DNA of 16,187 bases. Origin: Spirochaetia bacterium (GTDB lineage Bacteria > Spirochaetota > Spirochaetia > Treponematales > Breznakiellaceae). The DNA lies in NCBI GenBank assembly GCA_025997655.1, contig BNUW01000049.1, positions 1-16,187 on the forward strand. Direction: 5' to 3'. Position 1 is the first letter of the stretch; each line of letters begins with the position of its first letter. Below are positions 6,108-12,992 of this stretch, one piece after another. The notes beneath the pieces are model-generated. The model made no database searches, was not told the DNA's origin, and saw only the letters and a program-made list of their open reading frames with translations. The position numbers and the translations under genes are program-made.

Positions 6108-7469
6108 TCAGACGCTGTCCCCCGTTCCCCTCCCGGTCCCAAAAATCAGCAGTTCCGGGTGGTATTCAAAATGCATGGTATCGTACCAGGGCCACCTGCC
6201 CCCCCAGATAAAGCCCTGTTCCTCAAATATCCGGATCACTGCAGCGGGCGGGCTCTGCCGCTTTTCGGGCGGTACGGTACGCCAGTCAATCCCTTTGGCT
6301 GCCGTCCACTGCCAGTAGGTTTCCATGCCCGGCTGGGCCTTCATCAACAGATCTACTGCCGCCCCGTAGGCATGAAAGCTGCGGTTTTCGCTGCCCGCAA
6401 TGTTCCGCCAATTCCAGGCAGTTATACTGTGCAGGCTTTTGATCCACCCCTGTATTTCCGGGTCCTTTTCCGCCAGCGCCGCAATACGCGCTTCCGCCCG
6501 GTTAAGCGGGGCGGCTATGTTCCGGTGTATTCTCACAGACCATCCCAAAAAAGTAATCCGTTGCTGCTGCGAAAAAGCCTCCTCCCTGCTGCGGGCCTGC
6601 CAGAGGGTTTCATAAAACGGAGAACGGCGGGCGCCGGGGTTTGGGGACAGGCGGCCCCGGTATGAACCGGAAGACAAGCGCCGGGAAAGAATCTGATTAG
6701 CTAAGGGCTGCCAGGGGTTTGGATCATCCCGGCCTTCGAGGACATAGCGGTACAAGTACAGGGGGCGGAATTCCTCCGGCCTGGCCGCATCCTCCTGGGG
6801 GAGAAATCTGCCTTGGGCGAAATACCAGCGTTTCCCGTCCATTGTAAAGGTCCACTCGCCATCCTCGAAAACCGCGGGGCCGAGCCGTTCCGGATATGCC
6901 GCCGAAAACAGTTTTGCCATGTCCTCCGCCAGGTCTCCCCCGGCGGCCTGACGAAGCTCCAGTTCCGCCAAGGGAGCGGCTGCCCAGTCCTCAACCTTCT
7001 CGTTGATTTCCCTGGCCCGTACCCACTTTTCAAGCCGGAAACCGCCGCCCCGGAGGAACCGCCCACCCCGGACGAGGGGTTCAAATTCCCCGTTCAAATC
7101 CCCAGTCTCCTCCCAACTGGTCCAAAAGGGGATAACCCTGCCGTCTATGAAGTCTGTCCGGGCAAGGAAATCCGCCAAAGGCGCCGCAATCCGTCCTTCC
7201 GTGAGGGATCCTCCCACAAAAAAAGTGTCATACCCAAGCAGATTCGGCAGGAGTTTTTTGCCGCTAATATCAAACAAATCCCCCCCGGTTGTCCGGGCAA
7301 TAGCCCGTGCTGTCCGCCGGGCGGCGCCATTCTCCGCGAAAAAAATGACCAGGTTAGGCCCGGTGCGCGGATCGGGACTTGTCCCGGCTTCCCGGGGTAT
7401 CGGCCCGCACCGGGTCAGGAGAAGCGCAAAAAAGCATGGCAGCCAAAACAGGGGGATTTTCAATCTCAT
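6108..7469 (-). CDS. Exported protein with flavodoxin-like domain fused to M15-type peptidoglycan peptidase domain
   Basis: The 453-residue protein has an N-terminal hydrophobic export signal (about 5-19). C21 could be a lipid-attachment cysteine, but Arg at -1 makes the lipobox doubtful. Residues 38-150 look flavodoxin-like: NLVIFFAENGAARRTARAIA, GGDLFDIS, LLGYDTFFVGGSL, APLADFL and GRVIPFWTS. The usual phosphate loop (T/S-x-T-G-N-T) is replaced by AENGAARRT, so FMN binding is questionable. The C-terminal 300-453 carries M15 metallopeptidase motifs: SFHAYGAAVDL (H366, D373 as zinc ligands), then GGRWPWYDTMHFEY (D430 as likely base, H433 as third ligand). Such domains cut D-Ala or L-Ala-D-Glu bonds in cell-wall peptides. 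The middle (150-300), with FTMDGKRWYFAQGRFLP, is unrecognised. Start ATG 7469 has only a weak purine-rich site. The domain calls are confident for M15 and moderate for flavodoxin. Confidence 0.8.
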   Translation of the reverse strand: MRLKIPLFWLPCFFALLLTRCGPIPREAGTSPDPRTGPNLVIFFAENGAARRTARAIARTTGGDLFDISGKKLLPNLLGYDTFFVGGSLTEGRIAAPLADFLARTDFIDGRVIPFWTSWEETGDLNGEFEPLVRGGRFLRGGGFRLEKWVRAREINEKVEDWAAAPLAELELRQAAGGDLAEDMAKLFSAAYPERLGPAVFEDGEWTFTMDGKRWYFAQGRFLPQEDAARPEEFRPLYLYRYVLEGRDDPNPWQPLANQILSRRLSSGSYRGRLSPNPGARRSPFYETLWQARSREEAFSQQQRITFLGWSVRIHRNIAAPLNRAEARIAALAEKDPEIQGWIKSLHSITAWNWRNIAGSENRSFHAYGAAVDLLMKAQPGMETYWQWTAAKGIDWRTVPPEKRQSPPAAVIRIFEEQGFIWGGRWPWYDTMHFEYHPELLIFGTGRGTGDSV

Positions 7470-7499
7470 TATCGTCTCTTCAAAAAATCAACCAAGGAT

Positions 7500-7528
7500 A
7501 TAATAGATTTCAAATCCTTCGTTGAGAA
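7500..7528 (-). promoter_or_regulatory. Candidate promoter of the flavodoxin-M15 gene, overlapped by an inverted repeat
   Basis: Minus-strand TTCTCA (7523-7528, 4 of 6) and TATTAT (7500-7505, 5 of 6) are 17 bases apart and would start transcription about 24 bases before ATG 7469. AAGGAT (7494-7499) and ATCCTT (7514-7519) form a 6-base inverted repeat around the -10, so a repressor site is conceivable. Confidence 0.35.
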
Positions 7529-7563
7529 GCCGCTTTTTCTCATTTTTTATGGTGAATTAAAAC

Positions 7564-7636
7564 TGCCACCTCGGAGAATTGAACTCCAGACACGCAGATT
7601 TTCAGTCTGCTGCTCTACCAACTGAGCTAAGGTGGC
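7564..7636 (-). tRNA. tRNA-Phe (anticodon GAA)
   Basis: The 73-base gene folds into a standard cloverleaf. The acceptor stem GCCACCU pairs with AGGUGGC, with discriminator A. The D arm is GCUC/GAGC, and the anticodon stem GCAGA/UCUGC encloses the loop CUGAAAA, giving anticodon GAA. A five-base variable loop and a T arm with UUCAAUU follow. The CCA end is not encoded (the next bases are GTT), so a CCA-adding enzyme is needed. It stands alone between the flagellar run and the M15 gene and has its own promoter. Confidence 0.96.
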
Positions 7637-7639
7637 GTA

Positions 7640-7652
7640 GAACCGAAGGTTC
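7640..7652 (-). other. UUCG tetraloop hairpin just upstream of mature tRNA-Phe
   Basis: GAACCTTCGGTTC on the minus strand makes a 5-bp stem closed by a very stable C(UUCG)G tetraloop, ending three bases before the mature 5' end. It would be part of the pre-tRNA leader that RNase P removes. No T-run follows, so it is not a normal terminator. Whether it affects processing is inference. Confidence 0.45.
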
Positions 7653-7676
7653 ATCAACCAAAGGTCCACTGGTATT

Positions 7677-7705
7677 TTTGTACTTGAAAATGAAAAAAGT
7701 GTCAA
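7677..7705 (-). promoter_or_regulatory. Promoter of tRNA-Phe
   Basis: A perfect -35 TTGACA (7700-7705) is followed by 17 bases and TACAAA (7677-7682, 4 of 6). The start would be near 7670, about 34 bases before the mature tRNA. The -35 overlaps the stop codon of the last flagellar-operon gene (TGA 7704-7702), so flagellar transcription may also read into the tRNA; I see no terminator between them. Confidence 0.65.
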
Positions 7706-8358
7706 TAGGGTTTTTCATGTTCCGGCATTGCCAGGGCCAGGTCAACCTCCGCCAGGGTCACCCCCAGGCGCGTGGCGATGGTGTCCGGGGAAAAGCCGTT
7801 CCGGGATAGTTCCAGGACCTGCTCGGTCAGGGGCGTCCTGGTTTTAACGGGATTAGCGGAACGGATAAACCGGGGCTCGGCAGATTGCCCGTCCGGTACG
7901 GGAAACTGCGCCGCAAGCGGCATGGTGGCTGCTTCAGGCATAGCCGGAGGGGTTTGGGCAGGGGCATCGACAGTCTCAGAGGGATTGACCCTGAGCGTAG
8001 ACCGAAGCCCCCGCCCCAGGGCTGTGTAGGCGCCTTCGGTATTACGGGCAGCGTCACTACCCAGGGCGTTGCGGGCGGATTCCTGGGTGTTCCGCCGGTC
8101 CAGTTCCCGGGCATACGCGGCAATACGGCGGTCCAGGGTTTCAAGCAGGGCCTTGGTGGCTTTTGCCTTGTCCTCCAGGAGGGTAAGGTCCCGGTCTGTG
8201 GCGGCGTCTATGCCGGCAATAATCTTGTTTACCTCCTCCTCAAAGTCCGCCAGGATACGCTCGGCGCCGGTGCGGCGGCGGAGATATGCCTGGAGATAGA
8301 TAAACGTAAAACCACAGATGAGGAGGCTTGCGGCGGAAAAAATGACGGCCAGGGTCAT
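7702..8358 (-). CDS. Membrane-anchored protein with C-terminal HTH-like segment, possibly SwrB/YlxL-like (DUF6115-like)
   Basis: The 218-residue protein has one N-terminal span (about 3-24) and a predicted coiled-coil region (32-92). A Pro/Ala-rich linker (120-170) follows, and the C-terminus is helix-turn-helix-like: TEQVLELSRNGFSPDTIATR (178-197), then LGVTLAEVDLAL. This plan (anchor, coiled coil, then an ELxxxGxSxxxIAxxLGxxxxEVxLxL tail) and its place after fliA and a FapA gene recall SwrB/YlxL of Gram-positive fla/che operons. SwrB there promotes flagellar export-apparatus assembly. The relation is inferred from architecture and position, not from a search. In T. pallidum the matching locus is, as I recall, TP0706, annotated hypothetical. 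It starts 4 bases after the preceding gene and has a weak ribosome site. It closes the flagellar run. Confidence 0.75.
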   Translation of the reverse strand: MTLAVIFSAASLLICGFTFIYLQAYLRRRTGAERILADFEEEVNKIIAGIDAATDRDLTLLEDKAKATKALLETLDRRIAAYARELDRRNTQESARNALGSDAARNTEGAYTALGRGLRSTLRVNPSETVDAPAQTPPAMPEAATMPLAAQFPVPDGQSAEPRFIRSANPVKTRTPLTEQVLELSRNGFSPDTIATRLGVTLAEVDLALAMPEHEKPY

Positions 8359-8362
8359 TACA

Positions 8363-8704
8363 CTACCCGCTTAAATCAACATTTTTGCCCAGAGCCGGGT
8401 CGTGGATTACCGAAGAATCAGCGGCGGTGGGGTCATCGGATTGGGGAGCCGACTCATCCGTATCTTCCCCGTCTCCCTCATATTCCCGGTACTTCCGGGG
8501 AGAGCGATCCTTAACCCGTTCCGTCCCCCGGCCGGTATCCTGGGACTCATTAACCGACTGGATTCTTTCCTCGGCTTTTTGCTGCATATGGGCGCCCTGG
8601 ATCGACTGCTGGAGCTGCAGTCCCTGTTTTTGATTGGCCTGCTCCTTGCCCACTTTTTCAACCTGGGTAAAAAGGGCCTGTAAATCAATTGGTTGTATAG
8701 CCAT
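8363..8704 (-). CDS. Small charged conserved flagellar-operon protein, function unknown
   Basis: The 113-residue, highly hydrophilic protein has no membrane span or signal peptide. Residues 1-50 are a Gln/Glu-rich probable helix that starts AIQPIDLQALFTQVEKVGK. The rest is Asp/Glu/Ser-rich and probably disordered (DGEDTDESAPQSDD, 77-90). The start ATG 8704 lies inside the end of the FapA gene (20-base overlap, AAGGG 5 bases upstream), and its stop is 4 bases before the next gene. The tight packing argues it is real and co-translated. The same position in T. pallidum (TP0707, from memory) has a hypothetical protein. I do not recognise a family; a small adaptor or chaperone role is possible but unsupported. 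Confidence 0.8.
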   Translation of the reverse strand: MAIQPIDLQALFTQVEKVGKEQANQKQGLQLQQSIQGAHMQQKAEERIQSVNESQDTGRGTERVKDRSPRKYREYEGDGEDTDESAPQSDDPTAADSSVIHDPALGKNVDLSG

Positions 8705-10655
8705 CGGGACCCTTCATTGCATTCGCATCCGGTTCTTCATACTTGGCTGCCCGTACAAGGCCATCCTCCAAAATAAAGGTTACCGCCTTGTATTCGTTGC
8801 GGACATCCTCCAGGGCATCCTTAATAATCACCCGAACCCCGGGATATACCTTGGCTGAGGCGGAAACCCTGCCCCGGGTCTGCAGATTGGCCAGAATATC
8901 CTGGGCTTTTGCTATAGCCGCGTTGTTTTCCTGTATATCCTTCATGGTTTCCACCCGCTTATCCTCCAGTTCTTTCAGATAGGCTTCCTTATCCTCCGGC
9001 AGGGATTTGCGCTGCTTCTTGATGTTGATCAGGGTCTGTATATTAAGCTTGATATCATCAAGCTGCTTTCCCAGGGCTACCTTGTTTTCAATAAGCAGGG
9101 CAAGCTGCTCCTTCGTTTTTGGATCAACCCCTACTTCGCAGATCGTTTCGGTACCCGAGGTGGGGCTGCCCAGAACCTTGGCGTTGATCTCCTCGGAAGC
9201 CCGCAGCCGCCCCCCGACGACGGTAGCCCGCTTGCCCTGGCAGATGATACTCTTGTAGGCATCCACCCGGGAATTGATGATGCCGTCCTGGGCTATCACC
9301 ATGTTTCCCGCCTCAAGCGCCGTGTTTTCAATAAACTTTGCCCAGATAGACTTCCCCGCCCGGATAATCCCATTGGCTTTGCTGCCCGTAATGCCCTGGT
9401 GGACAATAATATCCCCCTCCGCATCCAGTTCCGCCTTTTCCACCGTGCCGTTTATCTCAATATTACCCGCCGCTTTGACGGAAAACCCGTCTTCCACATT
9501 GCCCTTGACGATAACCGTGCCCAGGAAAATGATGTTGCCGGTTTTAAGGTTCACGTTCCCGTCAACGGTATAGACGGGTTCCACATTGATCTTGCCCCCC
9601 ACCACTATTACCTGGCCGTTCATGTCGGCGATGATGGTAACCTTGTCGTCCCCCAGGTGGACATTTTTCCCCAGGGGGACGGGGATGTCCTTGCCGTCCT
9701 TGGCAGGCAGGGGATTCCCCGTAACGGTCCTTCCGGCGGTTCCCAGCTCCGGGGGAATCATCTTTGCCAGGGGCTGGGCTTCCACCACATTCTGGATGAT
9801 ATTAAGGTCCTTAAAATCAACCCGTCCGTTGGCCCCTTCCTTCATCCGCACCTTGGACTGATCGTTTTCAAAGTTGTATTGGATATAGGCGTCCCGCCCA
9901 TTCACCGGCGGCGTACCCTTGGCAACCAGTACCCGCTCCTTATAAACAGGGACGTCCGCAAAATCCCGCAGAAAATCCAGGTCTATGCCGTGATACACCT
10001 TGTTGTTCTTCAAAAAGGTCTGATAGGTTTCCAGGGAAATATCGCAGCCCCCGAGGCCCGGCGGGGTTACAAAAAGCATGGCCTTCATTTCCTCATCCAT
10101 GATCTCCACGGTCATGGAGGCATCATTTGCCAGGTTATGCTGGAAATCCCCGATCCGGACATATTCCCCGGCGGCGGCTTTCACCGCCTCACTTGCAATC
10201 CCCTGATCATACTCGTGGATATTCCGCTCAGCCAGGGCTACCTTCACCTGGGCATTGGTAACCTTCTTCCCCCGGCCCAAGGGTTGGGAAACCTTGATAA
10301 AAAGCCCGGCATGGCGCAGTTGAACAAATACATAGCCGTTCTTATCTTCGATAACCGGGGCCGCAGCCGCCGCGTCGGCGCCATCCTCACCGGATTCACC
10401 AAGGTCCGCAAGCTTCCGCTCGACAATCCGCTGGTAGGCCTTGATCGTCCATGTTTTCTTCCCGGCGCCCATAAAGCCGGGAAAGCCCCGTTCGGTTACT
10501 TCATATTCAAGCCGCCTGACGGCGCAATTGAGCATGGCAGCCGCCTGGCTTACCGCATCTTCCAGGGTGGGCCCCTGGACTTCTATGATGCTGATAGCCC
10601 GGTCCTGATCCAACTGTTCCTTCATAATATGCTGCAGTTGGACAAAATCGACCAT
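8685..10655 (-). CDS. FapA/DUF342 family protein with N-terminal Jag_N-like domain
   Basis: The frame has 656 residues from ATG 10655; the TTG codon just before it lies too close to the GAGAGGG ribosome site. Order of parts, numbering one residue higher for that TTG: a Jag_N-like domain (about 20-75: SIIEVQGPTLEDAVSQAA, ERGFPGFMGAGKKTWTIKAY), an acidic linker (87-105), and the FapA region (106-510). The last part includes IPPELGTAGRTVTGNPLPAK (301-320) and a run of Gly/Val/Ile-rich repeats (360-500: DGNVNLKTGNIIFLGTVIVK and similar), typical of a right-handed beta-helix. A coiled coil follows (515-595), then a C-terminal domain. FapA-type proteins are linked to polymer or surface-structure assembly (bactofilin-like helices), and Jag_N occurs in RNA-binding KhpB/Jag proteins. 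The gene lies 27 bases after fliA and overlaps the next gene. It is conserved in treponemal flagellar operons (TP0708, from memory), but its role is unproven. Confidence 0.88.
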   Translation of the reverse strand: MVDFVQLQHIMKEQLDQDRAISIIEVQGPTLEDAVSQAAAMLNCAVRRLEYEVTERGFPGFMGAGKKTWTIKAYQRIVERKLADLGESGEDGADAAAAAPVIEDKNGYVFVQLRHAGLFIKVSQPLGRGKKVTNAQVKVALAERNIHEYDQGIASEAVKAAAGEYVRIGDFQHNLANDASMTVEIMDEEMKAMLFVTPPGLGGCDISLETYQTFLKNNKVYHGIDLDFLRDFADVPVYKERVLVAKGTPPVNGRDAYIQYNFENDQSKVRMKEGANGRVDFKDLNIIQNVVEAQPLAKMIPPELGTAGRTVTGNPLPAKDGKDIPVPLGKNVHLGDDKVTIIADMNGQVIVVGGKINVEPVYTVDGNVNLKTGNIIFLGTVIVKGNVEDGFSVKAAGNIEINGTVEKAELDAEGDIIVHQGITGSKANGIIRAGKSIWAKFIENTALEAGNMVIAQDGIINSRVDAYKSIICQGKRATVVGGRLRASEEINAKVLGSPTSGTETICEVGVDPKTKEQLALLIENKVALGKQLDDIKLNIQTLINIKKQRKSLPEDKEAYLKELEDKRVETMKDIQENNAAIAKAQDILANLQTRGRVSASAKVYPGVRVIIKDALEDVRNEYKAVTFILEDGLVRAAKYEEPDANAMKGPDGYTTN

Positions 10656-10682
10656 CAATACCCTCTCACATGATTTCTGGCA

Positions 10683-11465
10683 TCACATGATGCCTTTGCG
10701 GATATTCGTTAATTTAGCCCTGAGCCGGATGATTGCCTTGGTATGCAGTTGGGATACCCGGGACTCGGTTACTTCCAAAACCTGGCCGATTTCTTTCAAG
10801 GTAAGATCCTCGTAATAGTAGAGAACCAGTATTTTCTTTTCCTTTTCCGGCAGCTCCGCAATGGCCTCCACGATTACCCGTTTGATTTCGTTTTTTTCCA
10901 CAATCACATCGGGGTTGAGGCTTGAGGGAGCTTCAATGCTATCCCCGATGGAAACCTTGTCGGTATCATCCCCGGAGAACCAGAGGTCGTTCAGGGAGAG
11001 CATGGTGGTGCCGGAAATCTTCATCATGGTTTTGATGAATTCACTTTCGTCCAGCCCCATGGAATTGGCAATCTCCTGATCCGTGGCGGTCCTTCCCAAC
11101 TGGGCTTCCAGGGTACCGATGGCGTCCTCCACCTCCCGGGTTTTCTGGCGGATAGACCGGGGAACCCAATCAATGGAACGGAGTTCGTCAAATATGGCGC
11201 CCCGGATACGGGTTACCGCATAGGTTTTAAACTTTACATTCTTATCGGGGTCAAACTTATCGATGGCATCCAGGAGGCCAAAAACGCCGAAGCCGACCAG
11301 ATCGTCAAATTCGACATTATGGGGCATGCCCACGGCGACTTTTCCGGCGACATACTTCACCAGCGGGGAGTATTGCTTGATGAACATTTCACGGATCTTC
11401 GGATCCCTATTTTGGCGGTACTCCAGCCAAAACTCCTCTTCCGTCTTTTTTTGGGGCTCCCCCAT
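10683..11465 (-). CDS. fliA: Flagellar sigma factor FliA (sigma-28)
   Basis: The 260-residue sigma-70-family factor directs RNA polymerase to late flagellar and chemotaxis promoters. Region 2 spans about 30-102 ([17 protein letters not shown], then [40 protein letters not shown] and WVPRSIRQ). Region 3 spans about 105-160 ([17 protein letters not shown]). Region 4 (195-252) has [18 protein letters not shown] and the helix-turn-helix [31 protein letters not shown] and WVPRSIR are hallmarks of the FliA/SigD/WhiG group, and the length is normal. ATG 11465 has AAGGG about 7 bases upstream, inside the end of the previous gene, with a 3-base gap. No FlgM anti-sigma gene is in the window. Confidence 0.96.
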   Translation of the reverse strand: MGEPQKKTEEEFWLEYRQNRDPKIREMFIKQYSPLVKYVAGKVAVGMPHNVEFDDLVGFGVFGLLDAIDKFDPDKNVKFKTYAVTRIRGAIFDELRSIDWVPRSIRQKTREVEDAIGTLEAQLGRTATDQEIANSMGLDESEFIKTMMKISGTTMLSLNDLWFSGDDTDKVSIGDSIEAPSSLNPDVIVEKNEIKRVIVEAIAELPEKEKKILVLYYYEDLTLKEIGQVLEVTESRVSQLHTKAIIRLRAKLTNIRKGIM

Positions 11466-11468
11466 GGC

Positions 11469-12077
11469 TTATCCCTTATCTTCCCGTTTTAAAATCGTCT
11501 GAATGGCGGAAGCCATTTCCTGAACATTCTTCCCCGCAAACTCACCCGCTGGTCCCTTCTTTTCAGCCTTCGCTTCGATGTCAAACAGGCTCCCCGTAGA
11601 AGCCAAGCCCCTTCCGGTTTCCGGGGAATCCGTTTCAACCGGCGCCCCGGAACTAAACGCCCCGGACATAAGGTCAAGGTCCGGCAAGGCGTCCACCGAA
11701 TCACCCTCCACCGCCGGAAAATCCATCTCCAATGGATCAGTACCAGTATAGCTATATTCATCATTCTGGTCCAGAGCACCCCCCCCGGATTCACCGGGAT
11801 TTTCCCTAAATTCGTTTAGGGAAATCTCCGTATCATCCCCAACGGAAATATCCACCCGGGCTCCAAGGGTAGGTTTCTCCGGGACTGCGTCCAGGAGTTC
11901 CGGCAGGTACCTGCCTATCGCCCAATAACCGGCGCTTACCAGGGCAAAGAAAAGGGCGGCGAAAACAAAGGCCCGGATTAACACCAGGGGGAAAGAGGCC
12001 CCAGCGATAATACCCAGCAGAAAAGAGAGGATAAAGCCTGCGCCGGCGGCAATGCCGCTTATTTTCGGATTAAACAC
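11469..12077 (-). CDS. Membrane protein of the flagellar operon, function unknown (TP0711-type position)
   Basis: The 202-residue protein has two adjacent membrane spans (about 7-27 and 31-52) with a very short turn between them. A long cytoplasmic, acidic and probably disordered tail follows (ISVGDDTEISLNEF, about 77-90; repeated Asp/Ser/Pro). It ends in a short conserved-looking helix, GKNVQEMASAIQTILKRE (182-199), a candidate docking motif. The start GTG 12077 lies 9 bases after the flhG stop and the gene ends 3 bases before fliA. In T. pallidum a hypothetical protein lies at this place between flhG and fliA (from memory). I recognise no enzymatic motif. A scaffold linking the membrane to the flagellar regulators is possible but unsupported. 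Confidence 0.82.
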   Translation of the reverse strand: MFNPKISGIAAGAGFILSFLLGIIAGASFPLVLIRAFVFAALFFALVSAGYWAIGRYLPELLDAVPEKPTLGARVDISVGDDTEISLNEFRENPGESGGGALDQNDEYSYTGTDPLEMDFPAVEGDSVDALPDLDLMSGAFSSGAPVETDSPETGRGLASTGSLFDIEAKAEKKGPAGEFAGKNVQEMASAIQTILKREDKG

Positions 12078-12086
12078 CCCGATTCC

Positions 12087-12992
12087 CTACTCCCCACCGC
12101 CAAAAATCCGTTTCATCATCCCGGAAAAGCCGCCCCGCTCCTTAACATCGCTTTTCTCCAGGCGCCCCACAATATGCTGCACACAGAGGGAGGCCTTACA
12201 TTTCGGGTCCGCCACCATAAAGGGCCGCTGCCGCAATACCGCTTGGGATACCATGGGGTCGTCGTAGATGAACCCCAGATAATCCACCTTGAGGTTCAGA
12301 AACTGCCCGGCGATATTGGTCATCCGGTCCGCCACTTTTTTTGCCTCCGCCACGGAATGTACCCGGTTCACCACCAGTTTAAGCCCCATGTTGAGGCTGT
12401 CAATCTCCGTGGCGATGATCTTGATGATCCCGTAGGCGTCGGTGATGGCCGTGGGCTCCGGGGTGGTGATGATCACCACATCGTCTGCGGCGGCGACAAA
12501 GTCCAGGACATTGTCGGAAACACCGGCGGCGGTATCGATGATGATGATGTCCGCATTGGACAGGGTATCCAGTTCGTCGATAAAGTTTTGCCGCTCTTCC
12601 TCGGAGAGGTTGGCTATCTTGGAAAACCCCGAGGCCCCGGCGACGATGGAAATGCCATACTCGGTTTCCACCAGGATTTCCCGCATGGTTTTCTGCTTGC
12701 GGATCACATGGTAGAGGTTCCACTTGGGGATCATGTTAAGCATCACGTTGACGTTGGCCAGCCCCAGGTCGGCGTCCATGACCACCACCTTTTTTCCCAG
12801 CCGGGCGTAGGCCAGGGCCATGTTGACCGACACATTGGACTTCCCCACCCCGCCCTTCCCGCTGGTAATCGTAATGATCCGGGCGCGCTTCCCTTCCTTT
12901 GATTTGGCAAGCGCAGTCCCGGCGCCCGCCGGGGCTCCGCCGTCCTTCTTCTGCCGCATTATCTCCCGCAGTTTCTCAGCCTGATCTTCCAT
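12087..12992 (-). CDS. flhG: Flagellar number regulator FlhG (MinD/ParA-type ATPase, YlxH)
   Basis: FlhG is a deviant Walker ATPase that controls flagellar number and stimulates FlhF GTPase activity. Residue numbers count from the first of two consecutive ATGs. The N-terminus has the activator motif DQAEKLREIM (4-13). SGKGGVGKS (45-53) is the deviant Walker A, VVMDADLG (71-78) Walker A', and IIIDTAAG (151-158) Walker B. The end, FSGMMKRIFGGG, is an amphipathic helix likely to bind membrane in the ATP-bound dimer. Of the two ATGs (12995 and 12992) I prefer 12992, 7 bases after GGAG. The start overlaps the flhF stop, so the two partners are translationally coupled. Length (about 301 residues) is normal for spirochaete homologues. 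Confidence 0.95.
   Translation of the reverse strand: MEDQAEKLREIMRQKKDGGAPAGAGTALAKSKEGKRARIITITSGKGGVGKSNVSVNMALAYARLGKKVVVMDADLGLANVNVMLNMIPKWNLYHVIRKQKTMREILVETEYGISIVAGASGFSKIANLSEEERQNFIDELDTLSNADIIIIDTAAGVSDNVLDFVAAADDVVIITTPEPTAITDAYGIIKIIATEIDSLNMGLKLVVNRVHSVAEAKKVADRMTNIAGQFLNLKVDYLGFIYDDPMVSQAVLRQRPFMVADPKCKASLCVQHIVGRLEKSDVKERGGFSGMMKRIFGGGE

Noticed and set aside
7522..7539. GAGAA/TTCTC hairpin after tRNA-Phe as a terminator
   Set aside because: Only a 5-bp stem with an 8-base loop and no T-run on the transcribed strand.
9399..10673. 424-codon plus-strand frame
   Set aside because: Lies antisense to the FapA gene, is rich in His/Gly/Pro/Leu as expected from mirrored GC-rich codons, and has no recognisable domain.
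12174..12902. 242-codon plus-strand frame
   Set aside because: Antisense shadow of flhG with a His/Asp/Gly-rich composition and no motif.
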